The notes: generated by a model from the sequence alone, not told the origin. A stretch of 64,000 nucleotides of DNA from Microbulbifer sp. MKSA007 (GCA_032615215.1 CP128433.1:2377501-2441500), one strand, 5' to 3'. Counted from the stretch's first letter, positions 17,920-26,590 are shown. A program made the numbers and translations.

Positions 17920-18486
17920 TTAACTAGCAACGCCATTACAAAATGTGTGAAACGCTAAATCGGCCAGCGTATTGTGGTCTATGGATTCTGCATTTTTTGT
18001 TAACCAGGATGTATAAAGCAGACCTTCTACCAGGTTTACTACCCAGGAAGTAGGAAGTTTCTTGGACAAGCTGCCTTCGGATTTTGCGTATTCCACTAAT
18101 GTCGCGATTTCATTTCCCTGTTTCTCATAGATCGCGGTGAGTTCTGGGTCATCTTCATCAAAGTCTCCCAGCTTCATTAAAAACTCCATTTCAGCGGACA
18201 GCGGAAAGATCGCCTTGAACATCAGGTGGAAGGCTTGCAGAGCTGATTCAGCTTCGCTTTCCAAGTGTTCGGTAGCTTTATCAAATGCCTGCAGGCAGTG
18301 AATTGCAGCAGCCTTAATCAGCTTTTCTCTCGTGTCATAAAGGCGATAAAGGGTAGTGCGCCCAACTCCAGCCGCCCTGGCAATGTCACTAAGTGACGCC
18401 TCCCTGTTTTTGCTCAAGAGTTCCATTCCTGCCTTCATGATCGCAGTTTGTGACTTCTGAATACGCGCATCTAGTTGATCAGCCAT
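17920..18486 (-). CDS. TetR-family transcriptional repressor
   Basis: 188 residues from ATG 18486 (MADQLDARIQKSQ); a TTG at 18501 is the alternative. The N-terminal helix-turn-helix is ASLSDIARAAGVGRTTLYRL, the conserved TetR recognition helix ending in TTLYRLYDTREKL. The C-terminal ligand domain is variable and ligand unknown. It is divergent from the RND system 2 adaptor, with two near-identical 22-bp palindromes between them, and is followed by the ABC membrane protein. The arrangement is that of a local repressor of efflux and of itself. Confidence 0.93.
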   Translation of the reverse strand: MADQLDARIQKSQTAIMKAGMELLSKNREASLSDIARAAGVGRTTLYRLYDTREKLIKAAAIHCLQAFDKATEHLESEAESALQAFHLMFKAIFPLSAEMEFLMKLGDFDEDDPELTAIYEKQGNEIATLVEYAKSEGSLSKKLPTSWVVNLVEGLLYTSWLTKNAESIDHNTLADLAFHTFCNGVAS

Positions 18487-18505
18487 GGAGTTATCACTCA
18501 AACTT

Positions 18506-18527
18506 TATGGAACATACTTGTATCATA
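18506..18527. promoter_or_regulatory. Candidate TetR operator O1
   Basis: TATGGAACA, 4-bp spacer, TGTATCATA: an inverted repeat with 7 of 9 positions matching, 20 bp upstream of the tetR ATG. A second site of the same design lies 35 bp away centre to centre. The outer half of this site and the outer half of O2 are exact complements over 11 bp (TTTATGGAACA and TGTTCCATAAA). Confidence 0.7.
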
Positions 18528-18540
18528 ATCTGCTATTAGT

Positions 18541-18562
18541 TATGGTGCAAGAGTGTTCCATA
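18541..18562. promoter_or_regulatory. Candidate TetR operator O2
   Basis: TATGGTGCA, 4-bp spacer, TGTTCCATA: an inverted repeat with 7 of 9 matches, 20 bp upstream of the adaptor ATG at 18582. It mirrors O1 in sequence, spacing and distance to its gene, giving a symmetric divergent control region with shared half-site TATGG(A/T)(A/G)CA. Confidence 0.7.
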
Positions 18563-18581
18563 AACTGTAAGTTGCCTAGGC

Positions 18582-19703
18582 ATGATGAAAATTGCGGGAA
18601 TCTGGTTAAAGCGACGGGCTGCAGGTGTCGTTGCCACCAGCTTACTGGTCTTGGTAGGGCTGTGGCTTGGGGCTGAGCAACAGCCGGTAGCCATGGTCGA
18701 GAAGCCCAAAGAGCTTGGTCTTACTGTCACCGTCGTAGAGGCGGTACCGGCGGATGCACAGTTTGAAGTCAAAACAACGGGCATAACACAACCCCGCTGG
18801 GCGACTGAAGTTATCGCGTCAGTCAGCGGGCGTGTCACCCATATTGCTAAACACGCAATGCCGGGCAGCCTCATTAGAAAAGGAGAAATACTGGCATCGC
18901 TACAGGATACTTTTTACCAGTCTGAGCTAAGTGCTGCTCAAGCCAGAGTGTCAGAAGCTGAACTCAACTTGGCCGAGGTGTTAACGCGTCAATACGTAGC
19001 AAAACGAGGGGATAAAGCGAAGTCATCATTTGGCCGGCTGGAGCCACATGTCAAAGCCGCAGAGGCAAATCGAGAAGCGGCGAGGGGAGCTCTCGCATCC
19101 TCCCGGCAGAGGCTGGCTGATACGCAAATCAAAGCGCCTTTTGACTCAGTGGTTATTGCAGATTTAATCCATCCTGGCCAATGGATAAATGAGGGGGATG
19201 TACTCTTTCGAGTGGCAGCCAGTGATTACCTGGATATTAAAGTTGAGCTATCCGAGCAGACTTGGCAGCGCTTAGACGGCCTTCAGCAAGACCCCAACAA
19301 AATCACTATAGAGGCGCCTGACGGACAACAATGGCAGGCCTCGGTCCGCTACCTTAGCCCAATCATGGATACGGTCACCCGTCAGCGTAGCCTTATGTTG
19401 CAAGTGGCTAACCCCTTTCAGCACGAGACTCCCTTGCTCGCCGATCAGCAGGTCGGTGTAGTGTTTGGAGGCAACACACAGAGCTATGTTGTCAGCGCAC
19501 CAGCATCGGTTCTTACAGAAGATGGGAAAGTATGGAGCGTTTCTGAACAATCCCTACTTTTGGAAGAGATAGAGCTACTGGATATGCGGCCGGAATCAGT
19601 CCTGTTTCGTTACAAGAATCGGCCCCACCAGAATCGTCAGCTTGTTCGCTTTCCTTTGACCAACTTTGTTGAAGGTCAAGCGGTTGCAATGACTATCAAC
19701 TAA
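18582..19703 (+). CDS. RND efflux periplasmic adaptor subunit (system 2)
   Basis: 373 residues starting MMKIAGIWLKRRAAG with an N-terminal membrane anchor (VVATSLLVLVGLWLGAE). Lipoyl halves (EVIASVSGRVTHIAKHAMPG and IKAPFDSVVIADLIHPGQ) flank an alpha-hairpin of about 70 residues, then a beta-barrel. This is a MexA/AcrA-type adaptor, shorter than system 1. It is 9 bp upstream of its permease and divergent from tetR across the twin palindromes, so repression by TetR with induction by substrate is likely. Confidence 0.92.
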   Translation: MMKIAGIWLKRRAAGVVATSLLVLVGLWLGAEQQPVAMVEKPKELGLTVTVVEAVPADAQFEVKTTGITQPRWATEVIASVSGRVTHIAKHAMPGSLIRKGEILASLQDTFYQSELSAAQARVSEAELNLAEVLTRQYVAKRGDKAKSSFGRLEPHVKAAEANREAARGALASSRQRLADTQIKAPFDSVVIADLIHPGQWINEGDVLFRVAASDYLDIKVELSEQTWQRLDGLQQDPNKITIEAPDGQQWQASVRYLSPIMDTVTRQRSLMLQVANPFQHETPLLADQQVGVVFGGNTQSYVVSAPASVLTEDGKVWSVSEQSLLLEEIELLDMRPESVLFRYKNRPHQNRQLVRFPLTNFVEGQAVAMTIN

Positions 19704-19712
19704 GGCCTGCAC

Positions 19713-22700
19713 ATGAAAACACTCTCACGCTGGTTCCTGGATAACCCGGTTGCCGCTAACCTTCTTATGGTGTTCATTCTGGTTGCAGGCTTGCTGACCT
19801 TTCAAAATCTGCGGGTGGAAAGCTTCCCACAAATTCCACCTACGGAAGTCGAAATCTCCGTTGTCTACCCCGGCGGCACTGCCCGCCAGGTCGATGAGAG
19901 TATTACACAGCGTATTGAGGAAGCTATCAGTGGTGTTGCAGGGATAAAGCGCATAACCAGTCAATCGAGCAAAGGTTACGCTTCATTAGTAGTGAGAAAA
20001 AATACTAATGTTAAGCTGGATCGTTTGATAGAAGATATTCGCAATCAAGTTGAAAGTATCGAAGGTTTTCCTGCATTGGCGGAGCGGCCGCGTATTTATC
20101 GCAGTGAATATACGAATCTTGCGGCGTTTGTCATGGTCTACGGTGGTGACAATAATGATTCTCTTCAGCAGGTATCCTCACGAGTAGAGCGAGCACTTAA
20201 GAAACATCCTGCTATTTCTAAAGTGACAAACCTGGGTAAAAGAAAGAAGCTATTGGCTATAGAGCCGGACCTCAGGAAACTCCAAAGCTACGGTTTATCC
20301 ATTGAAAACCTAACGAAACGTATTCGCCAATGGTCAGTAGAATATCGCAGTGGCGAATTAAGAACGGCCAATGGCAATATTGTACTGCAGGGCAGTTTCC
20401 TGGCTGACAACTTGGCGGAACTTAGGAATATCCCCATTATCAATACATCGACGGCACGAGTGGGACTCAGTGATATCGCTACTGTTAAGCGAGATTATGA
20501 GCAAACCGACAGTATTGTTCGATACCAAGGGCAACCTGCAGTCGCACTGATGATATCCACCAGCCAAAAGGACAACCTGTTTCATATCAATGAAGCCACA
20601 AAATCAGTATTAGAATCATTAGAACCGACCTTACCCAAGAATATGCAATTGGATGTAATGGCGGATATGTCCCCTTATATTTCCGAGCAATTAGACCTAC
20701 TAAGTAGCAACGCCTTACAGGGATTATTCATCGTCTTATTACTATTGGTGCTTTTTTTAGATACGCGGCTGGCCTTTTGGGTTGCCTTGGGGATTCCCAT
20801 ATCCCTTGCTGGTGCGATTACATTGATGGGTTTTCCTTCCCTGGATTACAGCATTAACGATATCACTTTATTCGGCATGATTTTGGTGCTGGGGATATTG
20901 GTAGATGATGCAGTTGTGGTCGGTGAAAGTATTCACCAGGCGAGACAAAATACAACTGACACTAAAGAAGCTGCCTGGAAGGGTGTTGAAGCCGTAGCCG
21001 TGCCCACAGTTTTTGGCGTATTGACTACAATCGCGGCCTTTTCACCGATGTTATGGATTGAAAATGAGTTGGCAAAAGCCTTGTCAGGATTCTCAGCTGT
21101 AGTGATATTTGCACTGATATTTTCACTAATTGAAAGCAAATTTATATTACCCGCCCATTTGAGCTATCCAAATACACATACTCAAACTAAAGGCGCACTA
21201 AAACGATGGATTGAGATTGCCAGAGAGAAATGTAACCGTTTATTAGATAAATTTTCGGATAAGATATATATTCCGCTTTTGTCTTTGAGCTTGGTAAACC
21301 GGAAAACGAGCATTAGTCTGTTCGTCACCTTTTTGCTACTGGCCTATGGCGCTATGTTCAAGGGGCATATTGCTTCAGTATTTTTCCCTGAGATTCCAGG
21401 GCGCTATGCCACGGTTAAAGTGACTATGCAGCATGGTGTTGCAAATACTTTAGTGGAACGCAATACCGGTCAGCTTGAACAGGCCATCAAGCGCACTGCA
21501 AATAGGTTGCAACAGGAGTTTGAACTTCCAGATTCACCTGTTAGCAAGTATATAGTGTCAAAGGAAGGCACCAAGACTATCGAGTTGACAGCGGAATTAA
21601 CACATGACGCCTTGGCTAAATTAGCGAGCAACCGCTTTTTAGAGGAGTTGCGGCTGCATACAGGTATCCTGGAGGGTAGCTATGCAGTGAAGTTTAGCCT
21701 TACGGAGGAGCCGGCGGGCGACACTGCCATTGCGGTTTCTGCTCGCAATCGAGATCAGGCAAAACAAGTGGCTGACCGCCTCAAGGCTTCACTCGCTGAG
21801 TTGCCCGGTGTGAACGATGTATACGATGATAGCCAACTTGCTAAAAGACAGCTGAAAATTTCGGTTAATGAGCGAGGAGCCAGCCTGGGAATTGATCAAA
21901 GCCATCTGGCGGTGCTGATAGGCGGAGCATACGGCCAGATTGAAATACATCGCCTGTTGGATAAAGGTGAAGAAACTCTGGTTTTGGCCCGCTTTCCTCA
22001 AGCAAAAACTAAAACAATTGAGCAGTTAAAAGCGACTCCTATTAACCTGGATGGCAACAGCTACGTAAGCTTAGGTGAAATCGCCCAGCTTGAGTATGAG
22101 CGTGAGCCCGAGGTTATTTATCGTCGTAATCGCGATGAAGTGGTCAGTATCTACTGGCGTCAGAATCGTTCTGTTATCTCACCGGAAAAAAACTGGGAGA
22201 AGCTAAAGGAAGGGTTGGTACCAGAACTGGAGCGCCTATATCCGGGTGTCCAAATTAAGGCCGTTGGTGAATTTGCCGAAATAGTAGAAGTACAGGCTGG
22301 ATTTAAAAAGTCCATGTTGCTGACCCTTTTACTTATCTACGTTTTGTTGGCGATACCATTAAAATCCTATTGGCAACCTTTGATTATTATGTCGGTGATT
22401 CCAATGGGCTTTGCAGGGGCAATTATTGGACACGGCCTATTGGGCTTCCCAGTAAGCTTGTTATCCTTGTTTGGGATGATGGCAATGACTGGGGTAGTGA
22501 TTAACGATTCCCTAGTATTAATGAGCCGATTTAATCAGCTCTACGCGCAGGGCGTACCAGTAAAAACAGCGTTACTTCAAGCTGGGAAAAGTCGCGTTAG
22601 GGCAATTTTCTTAACCACGGTGACTACTATCTGTGGGTTGCTACCATTATTAGCCGAAACCAGTGAGCAAGCCCAATATTTAAAGCCAGCGGCTATATCC

Positions 22701-22829
22701 TTGGTATTTGGGGAACTATTTGCTACACCGATTACCCTAATCCTGATCCCTCTTTTAATTTCTTTTGTGCAATGCAAAATTGCTTCGAAAAGTGATAGCA
22801 CTTCTTACCCTAAGCAAGTCTCGCTTTGA
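19713..22829 (+). CDS. RND efflux permease (system 2)
   Basis: 1038 residues beginning MKTLSRWFLDNPVAANLLMV. RND features include VVYPGGTARQVDESITQRIE in loop 1, the TM4 Asp pair 398-399 in GILVDDAVVVGESI, and GMMAMTGVVINDSLVLMSRF in TM10-11. It belongs to the HAE1-like group but is closer to RND proteins with short soluble loops found in marine gammaproteobacteria. It is an inner-membrane proton antiporter using the adjacent adaptor; the outer-membrane channel must be encoded elsewhere. A strong hairpin follows its stop. Confidence 0.95.
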   Translation: MKTLSRWFLDNPVAANLLMVFILVAGLLTFQNLRVESFPQIPPTEVEISVVYPGGTARQVDESITQRIEEAISGVAGIKRITSQSSKGYASLVVRKNTNVKLDRLIEDIRNQVESIEGFPALAERPRIYRSEYTNLAAFVMVYGGDNNDSLQQVSSRVERALKKHPAISKVTNLGKRKKLLAIEPDLRKLQSYGLSIENLTKRIRQWSVEYRSGELRTANGNIVLQGSFLADNLAELRNIPIINTSTARVGLSDIATVKRDYEQTDSIVRYQGQPAVALMISTSQKDNLFHINEATKSVLESLEPTLPKNMQLDVMADMSPYISEQLDLLSSNALQGLFIVLLLLVLFLDTRLAFWVALGIPISLAGAITLMGFPSLDYSINDITLFGMILVLGILVDDAVVVGESIHQARQNTTDTKEAAWKGVEAVAVPTVFGVLTTIAAFSPMLWIENELAKALSGFSAVVIFALIFSLIESKFILPAHLSYPNTHTQTKGALKRWIEIAREKCNRLLDKFSDKIYIPLLSLSLVNRKTSISLFVTFLLLAYGAMFKGHIASVFFPEIPGRYATVKVTMQHGVANTLVERNTGQLEQAIKRTANRLQQEFELPDSPVSKYIVSKEGTKTIELTAELTHDALAKLASNRFLEELRLHTGILEGSYAVKFSLTEEPAGDTAIAVSARNRDQAKQVADRLKASLAELPGVNDVYDDSQLAKRQLKISVNERGASLGIDQSHLAVLIGGAYGQIEIHRLLDKGEETLVLARFPQAKTKTIEQLKATPINLDGNSYVSLGEIAQLEYEREPEVIYRRNRDEVVSIYWRQNRSVISPEKNWEKLKEGLVPELERLYPGVQIKAVGEFAEIVEVQAGFKKSMLLTLLLIYVLLAIPLKSYWQPLIIMSVIPMGFAGAIIGHGLLGFPVSLLSLFGMMAMTGVVINDSLVLMSRFNQLYAQGVPVKTALLQAGKSRVRAIFLTTVTTICGLLPLLAETSEQAQYLKPAAISLVFGELFATPITLILIPLLISFVQCKIASKSDSTSYPKQVSL

Positions 22830-22859
22830 TGACTTAAGCCACCAAGTTGATCTCACGAG

Positions 22860-22888
22860 TGAACGTTTAGGGGACAGCTAAACGTTCA
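22860..22888 (+). terminator. Rho-independent terminator after RND system 2
   Basis: TGAACGTTTAG and CTAAACGTTCA form a perfect 11-bp stem with a 7-nt loop (gggacag), 30 bp beyond the permease stop, followed by TTAATTTTCC. It probably ends the adaptor-permease transcript. Confidence 0.75.
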
Positions 22889-23473
22889 TTAATTTTCCAC
22901 TAAAGGCTCCAGTACTTGTGAGGGAACAGGTGCCCGGTAGTCATCAAGAACCAATTCGAGCGCGTTCATCGGTGAATAAGATTCAAGTTTTAACAGGATT
23001 TATATAGTAGAGGGCGCTTCTAATGCAATTTGTATGTAGGTGATAAATTGCGTCATACTACTTTTTTATTGCCATTTGTTTTTTTTATTTTCTAGACCTC
23101 CCCCAGTTTTTTCATCTCGCTACTACTTGGAGCTTAATAGGCCTGTATATAAGCGGATTCACGTTGTTGAAGAAGATAATAGGTCTATCCTAGTTCTGGG
23201 TTTAATATGTTATGAGATATTGTTTAAAGGCCAGATTTTAAGTGCGGTAATTTGCACAAGTGATTGTTCTCGAAAATTAATAGAGGAATAGTGTCATTTT
23301 CGTGTAGAAAATATGGAACAGTTAATCGAAATGTTTCACCGGGTAAGAGGAGCCATTTTAAGTAAGTTGGTCCAAGAGGATCTGAAGCTAAACCGCAAAG
23401 TAGAGGTGGGTAAACTGGATTTTGGAAAGCAAATGGATACTCTGGGAAGGAATGCTAAATGTCATTTCTGTGG
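22889..23473. other. Intergenic region without a convincing gene
   Basis: Two short plus-strand frames (23040-23291, 83 codons; 23313-23549, 78 codons) lack family resemblance. The second, starting MEQLIEMFHRVRGAIL, contains a CHFCGG pair and may be debris from the same element as the dnaB scrap that follows. A 26-codon minus-strand frame at 22889-22969 starts MNALELVLDDYR but ends at once. No RNA gene seen. Confidence 0.4.
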
Positions 23474-23602
23474 TGGCACCATGAAAACACTACTCCCCAA
23501 CTGCATTCGGTTTATTCAGATAATTTTGTGCTGGGTGGCTTGTTATTAGACCCTGATCACATAGGTGCGGTAGCCAAACTACTGAATGAAGAGGATTTCT
23601 AA
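23474..23602 (+). pseudogene. Fragment of a DnaB-type replicative helicase N-terminal domain
   Basis: In a frame ending at TAA 23600, the translation reads HSVYSDNFVLGGLLLDPD followed by HIGAVAKLLNEEDF and stop. DnaB proteins have HSIEAEQSVLGGLMLD then a helix and EDF; the distance from VLGG to EDF (24 residues) is identical. The frame has no start and stops where the DnaB N-terminal domain would continue, so this is a scrap of about 40 codons. It could come from a phage or plasmid helicase or from recombination with chromosomal dnaB. Confidence 0.65.
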
Positions 23603-23613
23603 GGTGGTCATTC

Positions 23614-23645
23614 GCACAAGTGGAGGGCTTGGCCCCCACTTGTGC
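23614..23645 (-). terminator. Strong hairpin downstream of the SDR gene
   Basis: GCACAAGTGG (23614-23623) pairs perfectly with CCACTTGTGC (23636-23645), with further GGG/CCC pairs inside. It sits 13 bp beyond the SDR stop on the minus strand. No U-run follows, so efficiency as an intrinsic terminator is uncertain. Confidence 0.6.
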
Positions 23646-23658
23646 ACTTTCAAGCCGG

Positions 23659-24423
23659 TTAGAGGCAGTAGCCCCCATCAACCTTCAGGTGTGCATTTCG
23701 CATACCGACTGAGTGATCTGTGGCCAGATAGTGGATTGCTGGCACTATGTCATCTACCTCAAGTGCCCGGCCCAGTGGCGTTACCATCATACTCTCTGCG
23801 AGACTTTGAATGTCTGATTGGCTCATGCCGGCTTTTTCCTGGATTTCGGTCAGGGTGATTCCGGGGCGTACGCTATTTATACGAATTCCCCTCACCGCTA
23901 ACTCCGCATTCAGGACCTGGGCATAACCTTCAATGGCAGACTTACTCGCGCTATAAGCGGAAGTTCCCGAAAAGGTTTTCTCTACGGCAATACTTGAAAG
24001 CAAAACCACGCTGGAGGGGTTATTCATCACCGGTAGTAATTTTTGCAGTGTGAAAAAAGGTCCCTTCACATTGATATCAAAAGTGTGATCGAAGAGGGCT
24101 TCATCGGTTTCCTCAAATATCCCAGGCTTGAAAATACCGGCATTCAAGATAAGGGCATCCAGTTTAACCTCATCGTTTTGTAATTTGTTTCCCAGTTGCT
24201 CAATTTGATCGAGTTGTCCGCTATCACATAGGTGGCAGGTCAGCTGGCCGCTACTCCCAAAGAGGCCCGCGATATCCTCGGCTGTTTGTTCCAGTTTTTC
24301 AGCGTTTCGGCCCGTGATGATGACTTGCCAGCCCTCGGTTAAAAAGTGCTTAGCTGTTGCGAGTCCAATACCGGCAGTGCCACCAGTGATTGCGATGGTT
24401 TTTGTTCTCTGCTGGTGTCCCAT
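23659..24423 (-). CDS. Short-chain dehydrogenase/reductase
   Basis: 254 residues from ATG 24423, with GAGAGGA just upstream; a start at 24453 adds an unlikely basic leader. The NAD(P)-binding motif is TGGTAGIG near residue 14, followed by NAG (ALILNAG), the catalytic Ser in VVLLSSIAV and the YSASK pair (Tyr and Lys), then VRPG. It is a classical SDR with the C-terminal VDGGYCL. Substrate unknown. It is divergent from a LysR gene, with an inverted repeat between them, so it is probably that regulator's target. Confidence 0.93.
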   Translation of the reverse strand: MGHQQRTKTIAITGGTAGIGLATAKHFLTEGWQVIITGRNAEKLEQTAEDIAGLFGSSGQLTCHLCDSGQLDQIEQLGNKLQNDEVKLDALILNAGIFKPGIFEETDEALFDHTFDINVKGPFFTLQKLLPVMNNPSSVVLLSSIAVEKTFSGTSAYSASKSAIEGYAQVLNAELAVRGIRINSVRPGITLTEIQEKAGMSQSDIQSLAESMMVTPLGRALEVDDIVPAIHYLATDHSVGMRNAHLKVDGGYCL

Positions 24424-24442
24424 AGATCCTCTCTTGCGATTG

Positions 24443-24522
24443 TAATGGTGCAATGAATGGCAGTTGCCAAGATTAGGCTTAGGAGGATATGTTGTTATAC
24501 TGGTATCAATAAGGCACCATTA
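24443..24522. promoter_or_regulatory. Spaced inverted repeat in the SDR/LysR divergent promoter
   Basis: TAATGGTGC (24443-24451) and GCACCATTA (24514-24522) are perfect 9-bp complements 62 bp apart, one near each gene. Two separated half-sites fit LysR-type activation/autoregulation, though a single LysR box (T-N11-A) was not proved. Confidence 0.45.
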
Positions 24523-24562
24523 GGGCAACACTTTGATTCTAATTTGGAAACAGTGAGGCAGA

Positions 24563-25483
24563 ATGCAGCATCTACATCAATACTTGGGACATTTGTACGT
24601 CTTCCGGTTGGTCATTGAGCAAGGCAGTTTTCAGGGGGCTGCTAATCAGCTGGGCTTACCTCGCTCATCAGTCAGCAAGAAGCTGGCACAGCTGGAGGGG
24701 TTTGTTGATCAGCGTCTATTGCACAGAAGTACGCGGCAATTGCGCCTTACGGATGCCGGTGCTGCTTTGTTGGAAGCAACGGAGACAATGGCTCAGCTAA
24801 TGAGCAATACCGAACACCTGATCCTCTCCCACCAGGATGAAGCTGTTGGTAGAGTTAAGATAAGTTGCTCTACCTTAATGGGGCAGCGGTACTTATTGCC
24901 ATCCATACCATTACTAAAGCAACGCTACCCAAAAATTACTTTTCAAGTGAACTTAAGCGATAGGGTTGTGAACTTACTGGATGAAGGCGTTGATATTGCC
25001 ATTCGCACTGGGCACTTGCCGGACTCTTCATTGGTAGCGCGCCGAATAGGTGAAAAGCGTTGGGGGTGGTTTGCCAGCCCGGATTATTTGGCGAGTAGGG
25101 GGGAACCTAATTCTCCAGATGATTTAAGCCAGCATCAATGCTTAGTGTTTAGTAACCAAACAACAACCATTGATCACTGGCACTTTTCTAACGATGGTAG
25201 TGAAATAAAGACCATTCCCATTGATCCGGCGATGGTAGTCGATGATGGCCGTACATTGGTTGAATTAGCTACAATGGGTCAAGGTATAGTTATGATTGAT
25301 CCTCTTCTGGTGCGCCGGGAATTAGCGGAGGGCAAGTTGATGCCTATCTTTCAGCAATGGAGAAGCCCTGAGCTGCAACCGATCCATCTAGTGTGCTTGG
25401 GAAGGTCTATAAGAAGTAAAGCGGTAGAGGTAGTTTGGCAGGCATTGGTTGAGGGCTTGCAGAGGGATTTAATTCAGCCTTAA
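24563..25483 (+). CDS. LysR-family transcriptional regulator
   Basis: 306 residues with GAGG ahead of ATG 24563. The N-terminal HTH is VIEQGSFQGAANQLGLPRSS, followed by SKKLAQLEGFVDQRLLHRST; the effector domain begins VKISCSTLMGQRYLLPSIPL and includes GVDIAIRTG. It belongs to the CrgA/AaeR-like group. It is divergent from the SDR gene and likely controls it; the inducer is unknown. Confidence 0.94.
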   Translation: MQHLHQYLGHLYVFRLVIEQGSFQGAANQLGLPRSSVSKKLAQLEGFVDQRLLHRSTRQLRLTDAGAALLEATETMAQLMSNTEHLILSHQDEAVGRVKISCSTLMGQRYLLPSIPLLKQRYPKITFQVNLSDRVVNLLDEGVDIAIRTGHLPDSSLVARRIGEKRWGWFASPDYLASRGEPNSPDDLSQHQCLVFSNQTTTIDHWHFSNDGSEIKTIPIDPAMVVDDGRTLVELATMGQGIVMIDPLLVRRELAEGKLMPIFQQWRSPELQPIHLVCLGRSIRSKAVEVVWQALVEGLQRDLIQP

Positions 25484-25502
25484 AAGCAAATATGGCAGGG
25501 TT

Positions 25503-25655
25503 TTACGTATCATCTCTTTTGTTCTTTTGAATTTCCTGAAGCTTCTTTCTTTTTAATTCTCTTTTCTCTTGGTAGTAGCGCTTGTCGACATATCTAAGCA
25601 GTAGCCATAAGACAAGCGCAGCAACAATGCCAATCAGGTATCCTTTCCCGTACAT
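25503..25655 (-). CDS. Small single-pass membrane protein (50 aa)
   Basis: Reads MYGKGYLIGIVAALVLWLLL at the N-terminus, a clear transmembrane helix, followed by RYVDKRYYQE and a highly charged Lys/Arg/Glu tail (about residues 28-48) that would lie in the cytoplasm or form an amphipathic helix. The frame is complete with stop TAA at 25503. The ribosome site is weak. It lies 19 bp from the convergent LysR stop. No family recognised; the regular hydrophobic-then-charged pattern argues that it is real. Confidence 0.55.
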   Translation of the reverse strand: MYGKGYLIGIVAALVLWLLLRYVDKRYYQEKRELKRKKLQEIQKNKRDDT

Positions 25656-25727
25656 ACTATGTGCGACCCGCTGCTGGCCAGATTGATACTCTGTTCAACC
25701 AATCTGGTCTTTTTAGAAACCTGGTTA

Positions 25728-26459
25728 TTAGTAGGCAAAATAGGGCAGGTAGGAACTCCAGTCGGTCCATACGAGCTGCTGGACAGTTCTATTCACACCA
25801 TTGGTTTGCATGTAAAAGTTCCATTGGCCCGTTTCCTTAACACCTATTACATTTTTATTTTGCAGATTAATGGCCGCAAAGTTTGATTGAATCAAAATAT
25901 AACGATTCGGGTCCAGGCCACCAACTTTAGAGGCATCGATTAGCTGAGTGACGTCTGTTCGTAAGTAGCTTCTCTGCGTGCTGGCAAATACACTGAGAGG
26001 CGTATTATTGATAATAGTTTGATTTACCTGGTTGTAACTATTAAAGGGATGGGGCTGCAAGTGTCCCATAGAGAGCTGACCACCACCCCAGTCAAGAATG
26101 ATTAAGCTACAGCCAGTTTGACGCTCGGTTACCCAAAAATCCGCATTTGCCGTATTGGGCCGTAATAGTGCGGTATACCGATTCACAGAACTGTGCCCTC
26201 GCGTTGGGGTTGTGAGAGCCTGAATATAGATTCTACTGTCGTTATTTGGTGCACCTGGGCCGATATTGATACTTCCCAAGTTGAGTGAGAATGGGACTCG
26301 AGCCAGCTGCGTTTGATGTCCAGGTTGGAGGCCGACTTGCAACCGATAATTTTGTAGTGCAGTTTGCGGGTCAGCTTTCAGTTCTCTCAATGCATTACGA
26401 GAATTTAGTTGATCTTGCAGCGGCATAGCTTTGAACTCCATTTTATTTATGCTTGGCAT
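25728..26459 (-). CDS. Hypothetical protein with possible CNF1/BLF1-like Cys-His deamidase fold
   Basis: 243 residues from ATG 26459. No signal peptide or membrane helix. The central segment FWVTERQTGCSLIILDWGGG followed by GQLSMGHLQPHPF has a T-G-C and, 16 residues later, a His on a following strand. That order (S/T-G-C ... strand ... H) is the catalytic arrangement of the CNF1/BLF1/CheD-like glutamine deamidases, where Cys and His are 12-15 residues apart. The last 90 residues resemble a beta-rich ending (QWNFYMQTNGVN). This is a pattern match, not a family assignment. An effector or toxin role is a guess; there is no immunity gene or secretion gene beside it. Confidence 0.5.
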   Translation of the reverse strand: MPSINKMEFKAMPLQDQLNSRNALRELKADPQTALQNYRLQVGLQPGHQTQLARVPFSLNLGSINIGPGAPNNDSRIYIQALTTPTRGHSSVNRYTALLRPNTANADFWVTERQTGCSLIILDWGGGQLSMGHLQPHPFNSYNQVNQTIINNTPLSVFASTQRSYLRTDVTQLIDASKVGGLDPNRYILIQSNFAAINLQNKNVIGVKETGQWNFYMQTNGVNRTVQQLVWTDWSSYLPYFAY

Positions 26460-26590
26460 AATACCGCATATTTTTGGCTGTTTTCACAGTATTTTTCTTT
26501 TCAAATTTACTCGACTTGTATTTGGCTGGTAGAGAGTTTCTATCGAATTAATTTGTACTGAGGTGCAGGTTAAATTTTGCCATGAGTTGA

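Noticed and set aside
18504..18564. Single long inverted repeat with 39-bp loop near tetR
   Set aside because: It is better explained as the outer halves of two separate 22-bp palindromes.
22889..22969. Minus-strand frame starting MNALELVLDDYR, resembling a nitroreductase N-terminus
   Set aside because: Only 26 codons, no ribosome site, and stops at once; too short to claim.
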